A stretch of 64,000 bases of DNA from Hassallia byssoidea VB512170 (GTDB taxonomy: Bacteria > Cyanobacteriota > Cyanobacteriia > Cyanobacteriales > Nostocaceae): the NCBI RefSeq assembly GCF_000817785.2, contig NZ_JTCM02000001.1:124001-188000 (forward strand), given 5' to 3'. The notes beneath the pieces were generated by a model. That model worked only from the letters and a program-made list of their open reading frames with translations, ran no database searches and had not been told where the DNA came from. The position numbers and the translations under genes are program-made. This document shows, piece after piece, positions 45,149 to 53,570 of this stretch. Position 1 is the first letter of the stretch. The number at the start of each line of letters is the position of its first letter.

Positions 45149-45206
45149 GGGAGGAGCCAGTGCGTTGGACGGGTTCCCCGGCTTGAAGCACCTGGCGTTG
45201 GGGAGT
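45149..45206. repeat. 58-bp dispersed repeat, copy 2
   Basis: Base-for-base identical to 18024-18081 and again placed just after a membrane-protein stop codon. Confidence 0.9.
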
Positions 45207-45360
45207 AGGGAGAGGGGGGGATGGGGAGAGGGGGGGATGGGGAGAAAGAATTATTCTCCTTGTCTCCTTGTCTCCTTGTCTCCTTGTCCCCTTGTCCTGC
45301 CCCATTCCCCATTCCCCATTCCCAATTCCCCATTCCCCATTCCCCATTCCCCATTCCCTA
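45207..45360. repeat. G-rich array, CTCCTTGT array and CCCATTC heptamers
   Basis: GGGGGGATGGGGAGA units, then CTCCTTGTCTCC units (45257-45297), then CCCATTC/CCCCATT heptamers (45300-45358) ending at the ndk stop. Same order of elements as after copy 1 at 18024. Confidence 0.8.
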
Positions 45361-45362
45361 AA

Positions 45363-45812
45363 TTACTCGTGCAACCAACGCATAATATCGGGTTGCCAAT
45401 CGACTAATTCATCTTCCTTAAACCACAGGGAAACTTCCTTTTGGGCGGTTTCCGGAGCATCGGAACCGTGTATGATGTTGCGACCAATATTTACGCCGAA
45501 ATCGCCCCGAATTGTCCCTGGTTCCGCATTCAGAGGGTTTGTAGCGCCAATTATCTTTCTGGCAGAGGCGATTACGCCATCACCTTCCCAAACCATCGCT
45601 ACCACCGGTCCAGAGGTGATAAACTCCACCAACCCAGCAAAAAAGGGTCTTTCGCGGTGAACATCGTAGTGCGCTTCAGCCAATTCCCGACTGGGTTTGA
45701 GAAACTTCAAGCCAACCAGAGTAAAGCCTTTCGTTTCAAAGCGACGGATAATCTCACCCACCAGTCCGCGCTGCACCCCATCAGGCTTAATTGCTAAAAA
45801 TGTGCGTTCCAT
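45363..45812 (-). CDS. ndk: Nucleoside diphosphate kinase
   Basis: 149-aa Ndk that transfers the terminal phosphate between NTPs and NDPs. Starts [20 protein letters not shown]; active-site His115 in [22 protein letters not shown] motif present. ATG 45812 with GAGGAG 9 bp upstream is clearly the start; an upstream in-frame ATG at 45866 is in repeat DNA. Confidence 0.96.
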   Translation of the reverse strand: MERTFLAIKPDGVQRGLVGEIIRRFETKGFTLVGLKFLKPSRELAEAHYDVHRERPFFAGLVEFITSGPVVAMVWEGDGVIASARKIIGATNPLNAEPGTIRGDFGVNIGRNIIHGSDAPETAQKEVSLWFKEDELVDWQPDIMRWLHE

Positions 45813-45839
45813 TGTCATCTCCTCAAACTTAACGAATTT

Positions 45840-45950
45840 GTTAGTAGTCCATAATCTAAAGTCCAAAGTCTAAAGTCAAGAGTCCAAAGATTGACCATTG
45901 ACCATTGACTGTTGACTGTTGACTCTTGACCAATGACCAATGACCAATCA
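45840..45950. repeat. Inverted heptamer arrays upstream of ndk
   Basis: TCCAAAGTCTAAAG units are followed by TTGACCA and TTGACTG units, then their inverse TGACCAA (45920-45946). It lies in the divergent ndk/speA spacer. Confidence 0.75.
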
Positions 45951-46046
45951 GAGTTTATCTTAGAAATCATCTCTGGGTGCATATGCGTTGCTTTGTTAAT
46001 GCGTTAAATTGATTACTTGTGGGTGACACACAGAGGTCAGGAAGAA

Positions 46047-48065
46047 ATGCGTGTTGAGTTAACTGGTGCATCGGAAGAGGTGGTGCAACCTCCGGCTAAT
46101 GGACATAAAGCTGAAGTGAAGAATCAAAAGCAAAAAAAGCTGCTACCACCAAGTACCACTAGCGAGGCGCCTCGCGGAAACTGGAAAATTGAGGATAGTG
46201 AAGCCCTTTACCGCATCGAAGGTTGGGGACAGCCTTATTTTTCGATTAGCGCGGCTGGTCATATCACGGTTTCTCCCAAAGGCGATCGCGGAGGTTCTCT
46301 AGATTTATTTGAATTAGTCAATGCCCTAAAGCAGCGTAATTTAGGCTTACCTTTGTTAATTCGATTTTCCGATATTTTGTCAGACCGGATTGAGCGATTA
46401 AATGCATGTTTCGCTAAAGCGATCGCCCGTTACAACTACCCTGGCATTTATCGTGGCGTGTTTCCCGTCAAGTGCAACCAGCAGCGGCACTTAATTGAAG
46501 ATTTGGTAAAATTTGGCAAACCGCATCAATTTGGCTTAGAAGCAGGTTCTAAGCCAGAGTTAATGATTGCTTTAGCTATGCTGGATACACCGGGAGCATT
46601 GTTAACTTGCAATGGCTACAAAGACCGGGAATACATCGAAACCGCGATGTTGGCTCAAAGACTAGGGCAGACCCCGATAATCGTCTTAGAACAGATTGAA
46701 GAGGTCGATTTGGTAATTGATGCCAATCGCCAGTTAGGAATTAAACCAATTTTGGGAGTTCGTGCTAAACTCAGTACCCAAGGCATGGGACGCTGGGGAA
46801 CATCTAGCGGCGATCGCGCTAAATTTGGTTTGACAATGCCGGAAATTATCGATGCAGTTGACAAGTTACGCCAAGCTGATTTGCTCGATTCTTTGCAGTT
46901 GTTGCACTTCCACATCGGTTCGCAAATCTCCGCCATTAATGTAATTAAAGATGCCATTCAAGAAGCCAGCCGCATCTACGTAGAATTGGCGATGCTGGGA
47001 GCTGACATGAAATATCTTGATGTCGGCGGTGGCTTGGGTGTAGATTACGACGGCTCGCAAACCAACTTCTATGCCTCGAAAAATTACAACATGCAAAACT
47101 ATGCCAACGATATCGTGGCAGAGTTAAAAGATACCTGTGCCGAACGGGAAATAGCCGTACCAACACTGATTAGCGAAAGTGGACGAGCGATCGCCTCCCA
47201 TCAATCGGTGCTAATTTTTGACGTTCTCAGTACCAGCGAGATTCCCCTCGACCCACCAGAACCCCCAGAAGAAGGAGAATCCCCGGTTATTAATTACCTT
47301 TGGGAAACCTACCAAGGCATCAACAAAGAGAATTTTCAAGAGTTCTACCACGATGCCGCTCAATTCAAAGAAGAAGCCATCAGCCGCTTTAACTTGGGAA
47401 TTTTGCGCTTGAGAGAACGAGCCAAAGCAGAGCGGCTCTACTGGGCTTGTTGTCATAAAATTCTTGACATTACCCGTCAGCAGGAATACGTACCCGACGA
47501 GCTGGAAGACCTAGAGAAAATCATGGCTTCCATCTACTACATCAATCTTTCAGTGTTTCAATCAGCACCAGATTGTTGGGCGATCGACCAACTATTCCCG
47601 ATCATGCCGATACACCGCTTGGGAGAAGAACCGACGCGGCGAGGGATTTTGGCGGATCTTACCTGCGACAGTGACGGCAAAATAGACCGCTTTATTGACC
47701 TGCGCGATGTCAAGTCAGTTTTAGAACTGCACAACTTCAAACCAGGAGAACCTTACTATTTAGGGATGTTCCTGAATGGAGCTTACCAGGAAATCATGGG
47801 CAATTTGCATAACTTATTTGGCGACACCAACGCTGTTCATATCCAACTAACCCCCAAAGGTTATCAGATTGAACACGTCGTCAAAGGTGACACCATGAGC
47901 GAAGTAGTCAGCTACGTGCAGTACGACTCCGAGGATCTGGTAGAAAAAATCCGCCAGCGTTGCGAACACGCTTTAGAAGAAAATCGCATCACCCTAGCGG
48001 AATCTCAGCGACTGCTACAAACTTACGAACAGAGTTTGCGGCGGTACACATATCTTAATGGTTAG
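46047..48065 (+). CDS. speA: Biosynthetic arginine decarboxylase
   Basis: 672-aa PLP enzyme converting arginine to agmatine, first step of polyamine synthesis. ATG 46047 has AGGAAG just upstream; a GTG ten codons before is less likely. PLP lysine K142 in GVFPVKCNQQRHLIEDL; LLHFHIGSQI and YLDVGGGLGVDYDG phosphate-binding segments; LISESGRAIASHQS; and the second active-site motif LTCDSDGKIDRF with the catalytic Cys. Length is close to E. coli SpeA (658). Confidence 0.96.
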   Translation: MRVELTGASEEVVQPPANGHKAEVKNQKQKKLLPPSTTSEAPRGNWKIEDSEALYRIEGWGQPYFSISAAGHITVSPKGDRGGSLDLFELVNALKQRNLGLPLLIRFSDILSDRIERLNACFAKAIARYNYPGIYRGVFPVKCNQQRHLIEDLVKFGKPHQFGLEAGSKPELMIALAMLDTPGALLTCNGYKDREYIETAMLAQRLGQTPIIVLEQIEEVDLVIDANRQLGIKPILGVRAKLSTQGMGRWGTSSGDRAKFGLTMPEIIDAVDKLRQADLLDSLQLLHFHIGSQISAINVIKDAIQEASRIYVELAMLGADMKYLDVGGGLGVDYDGSQTNFYASKNYNMQNYANDIVAELKDTCAEREIAVPTLISESGRAIASHQSVLIFDVLSTSEIPLDPPEPPEEGESPVINYLWETYQGINKENFQEFYHDAAQFKEEAISRFNLGILRLRERAKAERLYWACCHKILDITRQQEYVPDELEDLEKIMASIYYINLSVFQSAPDCWAIDQLFPIMPIHRLGEEPTRRGILADLTCDSDGKIDRFIDLRDVKSVLELHNFKPGEPYYLGMFLNGAYQEIMGNLHNLFGDTNAVHIQLTPKGYQIEHVVKGDTMSEVVSYVQYDSEDLVEKIRQRCEHALEENRITLAESQRLLQTYEQSLRRYTYLNG

Positions 48066-48247
48066 GGAATGGGTAATAGGTAATTGGTAATTGGTAATTG
48101 GTAATTGGTAATTGGTAATTGGTAATTGGGAATAATTCTTCCCCTTTCCCCGGAAGAAAATCCCCATTCCCCATTCCCCATTTTCCATTACCCATTACCC
48201 ATTACCCATTACCCATTCCCCATTCCCCATTCCCCATTCCCCATTCC
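48066..48247. repeat. Inverted heptamer arrays GGTAATT / CCCATTA
   Basis: TAATTGG units (48077-48129) are followed by CCCCATT and CCCATTA units (48160-48248). Arms are complementary and lie between convergent speA and the pyrophosphorylase gene, so it probably also ends transcription both ways. Confidence 0.8.
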
Positions 48248-49417
48248 CTAACTGCCGTTTGTCCCCAACAACTCAGCGATCGCTTGCCGTTCAGCTGGGG
48301 TATGAGATGGTAGTGCTTGACGAGCATCGGTAATTAACCAGTCTAAAGCCGCAGCTTTGACATCTATCGACGCGCCAGTTTTATCAACGCAGTAACGCCC
48401 ATACACCAGCTTATCAACCAAGCTTACCCCAGGACCCAGGCGCGAGTATTCAAAAATCACGCTGTTGTCTACGGTTGCCCCACTACATACCCAGCAATTC
48501 GGACCAATCATCGTCGGTCCGACAATTTTTGCGCCGTCTTCTATCCTGGTCATGCCACCGATGTAAACAGGACCTGTGATATCCACTTTGTCCCAATTTA
48601 CGGCAACATTTAAGCCAGTGTAGATTCCTGGAGCAACTTCGTGACCGGGAATTTGCACGTTTTTAATTTCGCGTAGCAGCACACCGCGAATCGCTCGCCA
48701 ATAGTCTGGTACTTTACCAATATCTACCCATTCAAAGTCCATCGGAATGGCGTAGAAGGGGGCAGCTATTTCTACCAATTTGGGAAACAATTCGCCACCG
48801 ATGTCGTACTCTACGCCGGAGGGGATATAATTAAATACCTCTGGCTCAAAGATGTAAATACCCGTATTGATATTGGTACTCTTAGCTTCTTCTACTGACG
48901 GTTTTTCTTGGAATGCTTTGACGCGACCATCTTCATCGGTGACGACCACACCGTAACTAGAAACTTCTTCGAGTGGGACAGATTTGGTAATAATGGTAGC
49001 GATCGACCCTTTGGATTTATGCCACTTAACCGCAGCTGATAAATCTAGGTCAATCAAAGCGTCGCCGCACAACACTACAAAGGTATCGTCAAAAAACGGC
49101 GAGAAGTCTTGGATACGCCGCATTCCGCCAGCCGAACCAATAGCTTCCCCTACCAGTTTACCTTCGTCATCAATTCGCCCTTCAAAGGAATATGCAATCT
49201 GCACGCCAAACCGCTGACCATCACGGAAATAGTTTTCAATTTCTTCAGCCAAATGGCTAACGTTAACCATAATTTGGTCAAAGCCATGCTGACGTAACAG
49301 TTCTAGTAAAAATTCCATCACTGGCTTTTGCAGGATGGGAATCATCGGTTTGGGAGTTGTGTAGGTAATCGGACGCACGCGAGTACCTTTACCCGCAGCG
49401 AGAATCATCGCCTTCAT
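48248..49417 (-). CDS. NDP-sugar pyrophosphorylase with left-handed beta-helix domain
   Basis: 389-aa nucleotidyltransferase. The N-terminal Rossmann-like domain has MILAAGKGTRVRPITYTTPK signature and the VLCGDALIDLDL metal site (GD). FEWVDIGKVPDYWRAIRGVL ends it. The C-terminal hexapeptide-repeat domain (from about 265, VDITGPVYIGGMTRIEDGAK) is followed by a 40-aa tail. It resembles mannose-1-phosphate guanylyltransferase/glucose-1-phosphate thymidylyltransferase-type enzymes; the sugar cannot be told from sequence. It could feed the polysaccharide cluster downstream, but is transcribed away from it. Confidence 0.88.
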   Translation of the reverse strand: MKAMILAAGKGTRVRPITYTTPKPMIPILQKPVMEFLLELLRQHGFDQIMVNVSHLAEEIENYFRDGQRFGVQIAYSFEGRIDDEGKLVGEAIGSAGGMRRIQDFSPFFDDTFVVLCGDALIDLDLSAAVKWHKSKGSIATIITKSVPLEEVSSYGVVVTDEDGRVKAFQEKPSVEEAKSTNINTGIYIFEPEVFNYIPSGVEYDIGGELFPKLVEIAAPFYAIPMDFEWVDIGKVPDYWRAIRGVLLREIKNVQIPGHEVAPGIYTGLNVAVNWDKVDITGPVYIGGMTRIEDGAKIVGPTMIGPNCWVCSGATVDNSVIFEYSRLGPGVSLVDKLVYGRYCVDKTGASIDVKAAALDWLITDARQALPSHTPAERQAIAELLGTNGS

Positions 49418-49908
49418 AAAAGTTTATTCCTCAACCACAAGCCAGTTTACTTTGATCGAATGATACTTAATCATCAGTTTAATTTTGCTCTAAGTCATCC
49501 TTAAAAGCACTCGATACACGAATGTTCGCTTTAGGTGTAAGCATAGGCTCTCGCAAGATGACAAGCGATCGGTTATCTTTTCAATTTACTCGGATTTTGG
49601 GGTTTGCATTTATCAAAATCTGTAAATCATCTATGTTCCTCCCCTTACACTTGCACCAACTAGTCCTGAAAGAACTGCGTACACCTGTAATTATGAAAAT
49701 CCCTTCTTCCCAATCATAGGCAGGTGCAGATAGCGCATCACGCGCCAGCTTTTCGCTCTTAAGCTTAAAAGCGAAAACGGTAGAAGTGGAAAATACGCAA
49801 CGCACTGCCTCCCCTTTCCCCTTTTTCCTTTCCCCTTTCCCCTTTCCCCTTTTTCCTTTCCCCTTCCCCCTTCCCCCTTTCCCCTCTTTCTGCGTCAGGT
49901 ACATTCGA
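49418..49908. other. Gene-free stretch with CCCCTTT array
   Basis: 491 bp. The left part should hold the promoter of the pyrophosphorylase gene. 49809-49885 is a CCCCTTT/CCTTTTT array ending before scpA. Open frames of about 65-107 codons here are either repeat-encoded or unlike any protein. Confidence 0.55.
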
Positions 49909-50712
49909 TCAGGTATTGGGAGAATTTGAGAGTAAGCGAATTTTAATTTCCTGGTAGAATTCTTCTTGACATAGCTCTACCTTAGATTGAGCCGACAGCA
50001 ATAGTAATGCCCAGAAAACGCTGACTAGATGACTGTGTTTTGATTTATGTGCCGAACTGTTGTGATATGGTTTCTTTGTCTGAGTCCACAATTCTACTAA
50101 CTGTTCCAAATTCAACCAATTTTCTGACAAGCACAATTTTGTGGCTGACAGATGCAATACTTCCTCCAGTTCTTGTGCCACTTCCGTCAGATTTTCCTGG
50201 TGAGCTAACTCTAGTGCTGCCCGCATACTTTGGATGCTGGGCTGACGCCGGGGACGGATAGGTTTGCTGACTTTCTGTACAAGTTTGAGTTGATTCTCCA
50301 TGATCTGCAATTGCTCGATCAACTCTTGCAGAGTCACGCGGCGTTTTGGCGGTGGCATCGCTGCCGGACGACGGCGCAATGCCCGTTCTAATGGCAACCG
50401 ATGAAGAGAATATACTAACCCCGGATCGTTGTCTTTTTGTACATCATCTAGTACAACGTCTGGTTCATCTGCTGCTGCTTGCATTTGGATCAAGGTGTTT
50501 GCCTTGAACAACACCAGCATCGATGCTGACAAAAAAGCCTGCCCGGATTGCGATAAATCAGCTTCATAGCCTATGCGTGTTGTCTCCGGTGCCATTAATT
50601 CTAAGTAACGGTCAATTACCTCAATTACCTGCACATCCCAAGGGTCAATTTCCCCTTGTTCGGCTTGGTGAATCAGGTGTGCAATTGTTTCCAATAGCTC
50701 GCGTAGATCCAT
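49909..50712 (-). CDS. scpA: Segregation and condensation protein A (kleisin)
   Basis: 267-aa ScpA-type kleisin. N-terminal LRELLETIAHLIHQAEQGEI with DPWDVQVIEVIDRYLE matches the helical segment that binds the SMC neck. The middle is acidic/variable and the C-terminus HLVSVFWALLLLSAQSKVEL followed by CQEEFYQEIKIRL is the winged helix that caps the SMC head. Start ATG 50712. A partner ScpB gene is not in the window. Confidence 0.88.
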   Translation of the reverse strand: MDLRELLETIAHLIHQAEQGEIDPWDVQVIEVIDRYLELMAPETTRIGYEADLSQSGQAFLSASMLVLFKANTLIQMQAAADEPDVVLDDVQKDNDPGLVYSLHRLPLERALRRRPAAMPPPKRRVTLQELIEQLQIMENQLKLVQKVSKPIRPRRQPSIQSMRAALELAHQENLTEVAQELEEVLHLSATKLCLSENWLNLEQLVELWTQTKKPYHNSSAHKSKHSHLVSVFWALLLLSAQSKVELCQEEFYQEIKIRLLSNSPNT

Positions 50713-50764
50713 CAACAAGTCCTAAGTAAGTCGGTGTTTTAGTGGATAAATAGTCCCTGTAGAC

Positions 50765-51145
50765 TTATTGGACGTTGCTAGAGCGCGTGTTCGGCACATT
50801 CGTCTCTGTTTCTTTTGTTGAGGAATCAGACGAAGGAGGTAGCGCAAGTTGTAAAGATTGAACTTCGGCTTGGTACTGTTCAATTTTCGACTCTAGTTCT
50901 TGAATTCGGACATTTTGTTTGCGTTGTGGACTAGACAATAGTTGTCGCTGCAATTGTGTCCACATACTAAATAGCCACGCAAAAACTGCGCCTAAGCCAG
51001 TCGCTAGTAGCAACTCAACTGCTATCGGTGCTTGTACCTGTACTCCAGGAACAATATAAATTGTTGCTAGTTTGGTGTTCTCTATAGTAAATAAAGCCAA
51101 AGCTAAACAAAAGATAAAAATTATTAAAAAGTTTACTTGTTTCAT
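50765..51145 (-). CDS. LapA-domain (DUF1049) membrane protein
   Basis: 126-aa protein with two membrane segments (4-21, VNFLIIFIFCLALALFTI, and 43-62, VELLLATGLGAVFAWLFSM), then a coiled coil (QRKQNVRIQELESKIEQYQA) and an acidic/Ser tail. FTIENTKLATIYIVPGVQVQ between the helices is typical of the LapA (lipopolysaccharide assembly A) domain. It lies 53 bp before scpA, same strand. Confidence 0.82.
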   Translation of the reverse strand: MKQVNFLIIFIFCLALALFTIENTKLATIYIVPGVQVQAPIAVELLLATGLGAVFAWLFSMWTQLQRQLLSSPQRKQNVRIQELESKIEQYQAEVQSLQLALPPSSDSSTKETETNVPNTRSSNVQ

Positions 51146-52422
51146 TTTTGACTGATTTCTACGTAATTAATGAGCTGCTAATACTGCCTTGACATTGGCA
51201 ATCAATATTATTCTGAATTGTCAGTGGCGATTGTGCAACTTTTGATTGGTGGCATTTTTAATAATTGCTTTCGTTGCACGTCTACAATTTTCTGGGGATA
51301 CAAATAAATCAGTATAACATGCTATTTTTATACTATTATTTGGAGAAAATGCAGTAACTTAAATAACCTAATTTACTAGTTATAGGTGTTTTTAGCAAGG
51401 TAGATAATAAAATACCCACTATACTTAGTTTTATGCGTGAGAGCGCCTCAAGAGAGGAAATTTTACCTTAGGGTAGGTAAAATTGTAGATAAAGTATAAA
51501 ATATAACTTTTATACGCAGATTGCTTCAAGCGATCGCGCAAGTGCCAGAAAAAATTCTACCAAAAGATAGTAGTTTAGGGAGCGAAAGCAATGATACCTT
51601 TAATATGGGCAATATTAGCATTTTTTCAGATTTCGGCTAAATGTTAATAATTTTACAAAGAATATTTCAGCGATAAAAACATTTTCATCGGTAGGGGGCT
51701 GGGAACCTCCTTCGTTTATTGCTACTTACTCGGTATTGTTTGCTTGCAATCCTACTCTCAAGTAGACCACATCAGGAAAGAGTAAAACAGGAGTAAACGT
51801 AATTAAGCGCGTCTTCTCTTGAGAATTCTTCTTTTTTCTAATGCTCCTGGTATCGGCTTTGTAAAAGAGCGAAAATCAAATCAGATGAATATATAAAGTT
51901 TTTGTGTATTTTCTGGTTGATTGAGCGTTATAGATTGTATTGGTGCTTTGTTAATTAAGCTTATGTTTGATAGTCATTCATACAATCATGTTAGAATTAC
52001 TTACCAATATTAATAAAAGGCTTATTGGGTAGATCTACGATAGTGGATTCATATGAACTTAATAATTCTCTGAGAAACAGACGGGCTATTTAAAGAGTAA
52101 ATAAAGAATCTATCTAAACATTGGTCATTTTTACAGTATCTTATATTCTAGATATTGAATCCTCCTCCAAAAAGCTAGAACAAAAAAGTGGAGTTATTTT
52201 TTTAGATTTATCTAAGAACTAGCATTGTTACTTTTTTGTACATTTTTTAGAAAAAGTTTTGAAAGATGTGCATTTGCCTATAAAGCAAGTTATAGTTTCA
52301 TGTTTTCCACCTAATTAACATCACCTTTTTGGAGCATAAAGCAAGATTTGGCAAGAGTATTTGGCATTGATAGTCCTATGATGTCAGGTCGGCAATCTAC
52401 CACTGTATAAGCTCAAAAACAT
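51146..52422. promoter_or_regulatory. 1.28-kb gene-free region upstream of the hepC-like gene
   Basis: AT-rich, unusually long for this window. Contents seen: the 10-bp-stem hairpin at 51459-51484; a GGGAG-preceded 18-codon frame at 51591-51647 (MIPLIWAILAFFQISAKC), doubtful; and many A/T tracts (52190-52260). No conserved ORF found. In Anabaena the hep genes are strongly regulated during heterocyst formation, so long leader or distal promoter elements are plausible here. No perfect GTA-N8-TAC (NtcA) site was noticed. Confidence 0.5.
51459..51484. other. Perfect 10-bp hairpin in the hep upstream region
   Basis: AATTTTACCT (51459-51468), loop TAGGGT, AGGTAAAATT (51475-51484). No T tract follows on either strand, so an operator or RNA element is more likely than a terminator. 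Confidence 0.6.
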
Positions 52423-53271
52423 ATGACAATTTCGATAATTCCGCCTTTAGAGAATTACTATACTGTGACCAAGCAAGACCAGGATCGTAGTTCATACTGC
52501 ACACTCCAGTGGCGAAGGGGTCAATTGTTGGTGAAAGCTCCTGGACAAGTTTTGCAGCCATATCTGCCTTCACTGGATAAAGAGCAATCCTTGGTAAAGT
52601 GCTTAGAACATTCGCCAGTAAGTTTGGTTCGCATAGATCCAAAGCTGGGTGAGTACTGGCTAAAAGTTTGGGCAAGTGCGTGTGAACAAGCGTCGAAGCC
52701 AATATTTTTACGCATACCCTCTGCCGAACAGCTGTCCAAACAAGGTAGTCCGTGGAGATCGTTGCAACGGCTATTTGACTGGATTGTTGCCTTAGTATTT
52801 TTGCTTGCAGTCAGTCCCGTAATGCTGATATTAGTTTTGCTGATGCGTGTTTACTCCCCAGGAGCATTTTTTGAGCGTGAGTGGCGCGTAGGAAAACGCG
52901 GTAAACTGTTTCGGGCGATCAAGTTTCGCACAACTGCGGTAAACAAAAAAACCCTAGAAGATAAAGCGATGTCTGACTCAAGTCCGCTTTGCGTTTACGC
53001 TTGCGCCAACAATTTCTCTCTCACAGAAGATGAGCAAAACGTCACACGCCTAGGGCATTGGATGCGTAAATACAATATAGATAATCTACCACAGTTATTT
53101 AATGTTCTCCAGGGCGAAATGAGTTTAGTCGGACCGCGTTGCTGGACTTTGGAAGAAGCTGTGCGGTTAAGTTCGGAAAAACAACGAGAACTCAATAAAC
53201 TGCCAGGAATTACAGGTTCTTGGGAGGTAGAGACATCAAACAAGTTGCATTTGGATAGTCAAACATCGTGA
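52423..53271 (+). CDS. hepC: HepC-like sugar (polyprenyl-phosphate) transferase
   Basis: 282-aa bacterial sugar transferase. A variable N-terminal domain (1-110) is followed by RLFDWIVALVFLLAVSPVML, the membrane re-entrant helix of phosphoglycosyl transferases, then FEREWRVGKRGKLFRAIKFR, LGHWMRKYNIDNLPQLFNVL and QGEMSLVGPRCWTLEEAVRL. Such enzymes put the first sugar-phosphate on undecaprenyl phosphate. Position directly before a HepA-like exporter matches hepC of the Anabaena heterocyst envelope polysaccharide island. The usual DxE catalytic dyad is altered (F-E-R-E), which is odd and shared, to my knowledge, with several HepC relatives only by inference. Confidence 0.85.
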   Translation: MTISIIPPLENYYTVTKQDQDRSSYCTLQWRRGQLLVKAPGQVLQPYLPSLDKEQSLVKCLEHSPVSLVRIDPKLGEYWLKVWASACEQASKPIFLRIPSAEQLSKQGSPWRSLQRLFDWIVALVFLLAVSPVMLILVLLMRVYSPGAFFEREWRVGKRGKLFRAIKFRTTAVNKKTLEDKAMSDSSPLCVYACANNFSLTEDEQNVTRLGHWMRKYNIDNLPQLFNVLQGEMSLVGPRCWTLEEAVRLSSEKQRELNKLPGITGSWEVETSNKLHLDSQTS

Positions 53272-53570
53272 TTTACTTATGATGTAAGACGTTTACGTAG
53301 GATACTAGTTATTCAATGTGTAAAGTTTTCAATCCATGCGGGTCGGATCGTAAAGCAAATGTGTCAAAAATTAATTGATGGCAGTTATAGTGGTTGCTTC
53401 CACAAATTCACACCCTGCAACTTTATTCTTGTCCTGACATATCCAAAGCTTTCTGTACCAATGTGCGGTAATTGATGACTTCATTTGCCGCGCTATTTCC
53501 TAAGCAAGTTTTTTGTATAGTACTGAGATCGCTTTGTCTACCTTGATAAAATATTGTATAAAAAATACTT
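53272..53570. promoter_or_regulatory. Spacer between hepC-like and hepA-like genes
   Basis: 299 bp, AT-rich, no gene. TTGATAAAATATTGTATAAA (53542-53561) just before the hepA-like ATG is a good -10 candidate area. In Anabaena hepA has its own developmentally regulated promoter. Confidence 0.45.

Noticed and set aside
49522-49719. 65-codon plus-strand frame between the pyrophosphorylase and scpA
   Set aside because: No ribosome site, no recognisable domain, and composition like surrounding spacer.
49581-49904. 107-codon minus-strand frame starting with K/G-rich repeats
   Set aside because: The first part is the CCCCTTT array in translation and the rest resembles no protein.
51591-51647. 18-codon hydrophobic peptide with GGGAG upstream
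   Set aside because: Could be a leader peptide, but with no conservation data it is mentioned only within the region entry, not as a gene.
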